From positions 675,223 to 739,222 of the forward strand of contig CACVBU010000397.1 of assembly GCA_902728285.1 (NCBI GenBank): a stretch of 64,000 bases of DNA, given 5' to 3'. A program made the position numbers and the translations under genes. Source of the stretch: Clytia hemisphaerica. Its lineage: Eukaryota > Cnidaria > Hydrozoa > Leptothecata > Clytiidae. Below, in pieces: positions 54,331 through 64,000 of the stretch. The stretch's first letter is position 1. Each line of letters opens with the position of its first letter. A model generated the notes under the pieces. The model was not told the DNA's origin, ran no database searches, and saw only the letters and a program-made list of their open reading frames with translations.

Positions 54331-55308
54331 AGCAATAAGTTCATCGATCTTAAATCCTTCTTTGGTTCGAACTTTAAAATATCAAAAATACACAAAAATA
54401 TCGTTTCTTTGTCAATTTCTTCTCAATTTTTTTCGATATCTTATCATTCATTTTATGAAGTTACAATTTTTTGAAAAGATAATAATATATGTACATCATT
54501 CATTCGATTGTTCGAAACGAAACAAAAAACAAACTAAGTTATATATAATATTGGTTGGATAACATTAAAAATTATATGGAGTTTTTTCGGCGTTTAAAAT
54601 TTCCAAGGAAAAAGCTTGCGGGCATTAATTTTGAAATTATTCAGGCATCAAAGCTGACAAAATGGTAGTTCCGGTTAGTTCAAAAAAAATTAACAAAAAA
54701 AATACTAATGGACATTTCTTCCGAGATTCTCGAAGCAACTAGTTGTTGAAGGTTGGATTCTTAAAGGTTCTGATCATAAGATGGGTCATAATAAAAAAAA
54801 TTCAAACATTTTTTTTGGAAAAAAATAAATAATTATATATTTAAATAATACTAAAAAAGTTACGCTCACTGATTAAGTCATTGTTATTGTCGGACTAGCA
54901 TCTTGAAACGAGAGAATTCTCATTATCAATTCTTAAGGAATTCGTGTACTATTCAATCAAATCAAATTCAAAAGTATTGCTCCACAACACAATTGTATCC
55001 TTTGAACAAAAATTTTTATAAACCGTGTTAATATTTTTGGAGGATTTTTTCTTAAAAAGTTATGAATATAAAAAACAAAATTTATTTTCATTCTTCTAAA
55101 TTTCAAATCTAAACATTTTTTTTTGGAGGGTCATAATAAACAATTTCATCTCCTTATTCGTGGAGTATTTAAGCTGTATAAAAATTATTACACAACTTTC
55201 TGTTGTAAATTCATTAAAAAATAATGAGTATATTTTTATAATTTATCAGGGATTTTTTTTATACGAAAGCTATGGTTACCAGAATGCTAAATCCATTCAT
55301 TTATCCAT
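54331..55308. other. Intergenic 3' flank of the two-RRM gene, nothing recognised
   Basis: Very AT-rich, without a supported gene or repeat. Confidence 0.4.
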
Positions 55309-63731
<8,423 letters not shown>

Positions 63732-64000
63732 CTAAAAACAAAATTGTAAACTTTTAGTTTTCATTGAAATATAATTAATTTCAGTACATATCCTTCATGT
63801 TTAATAGTAGAAAATATAAGGGTTGAATGTAAATTACTTCAGCCTCGAGATTGAGGCCCGTAAAGAGGGGGAGGTGGTAATTGGTTTGACAGTTATGACA
63901 TTGCCAGTTATGCCCGAGTTCGAAAAACGTCGCTTAGATGGTCTGAATTTAGAAAATTTAGTCACATTTTTGACGTTTTTAAGACCCTCTGTAGTTACTT
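63732..64000. other. Intron of the two-RRM gene at the window edge
   Basis: No exon carrying the missing RNP2 of RRM1 is visible, so the 5' exons lie beyond the window. Confidence 0.5.

Overview
This window is nuclear DNA from an invertebrate animal. It is AT-rich (about one third G+C by eye), has GT-AG introns, is dense in small DNA transposons, and carries LINE fragments of the sort common in cnidarians and other marine invertebrates. A cnidarian is my best guess, but the sequence alone does not prove the phylum. Most of the window is repeat-derived.

Four conserved genes can be supported. (1) An LTV1-type ribosome-biogenesis factor on the minus strand (6753-8174, one coding exon). (2) An intronless dihydrofolate reductase on the plus strand (27343-27906). 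(3) A 12-exon plus-strand gene (28351-48386) that I reassembled by splice phase. It encodes a 481-residue pentameric ligand-gated ion channel subunit with a signal peptide, a Cys-rich PSI-like N-terminus, a Cys-less Pro-loop (FPFDNQ) in place of the Cys-loop, M1-M4, and one extra hydrophobic segment after M4. (4) The 3' part of a minus-strand RBPMS/MEC-8 family RNA-binding protein gene with two RRMs (nine exons, 55309-63731), whose 5' end lies beyond the right edge. A fifth, less certain ORF (35523-35843, minus) lies inside intron 6 of the channel gene and starts with a myristoylation-like motif.

Layout. 1-1.7 kb: 34-bp minisatellite with a 574-bp higher-order duplication. 1.7-2.4 kb: decayed retroelement. 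2.5-6 kb: small inverted-repeat elements. 6.7-8.2 kb: LTV1. 8.5-12.8 kb: foldback and hAT-like elements. 12.9-25.9 kb: two copies of a ~2.9-kb sequence flanking a long imperfect palindrome and a single N; copy 2 is swollen by nested transposons. 26.5-27 kb: LINE remnant. 27.3-27.9 kb: DHFR. 28.3-48.4 kb: channel gene, its introns packed with MITEs, a 155-bp tandem repeat and LINE pieces. 48.4-55.3 kb: repeats and unassigned DNA, including a ~690-bp hairpin. 55.3-64 kb: the two-RRM gene, with a LINE 3' end, an ATCA microsatellite and a tRNA-derived SINE in its introns.

The genes do not form a pathway. The notable biology is the bacterial-looking channel subunit in an intron-rich animal gene. 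The notable genome structure is the stack of nested palindromic transposons and the probable assembly join at 18167.
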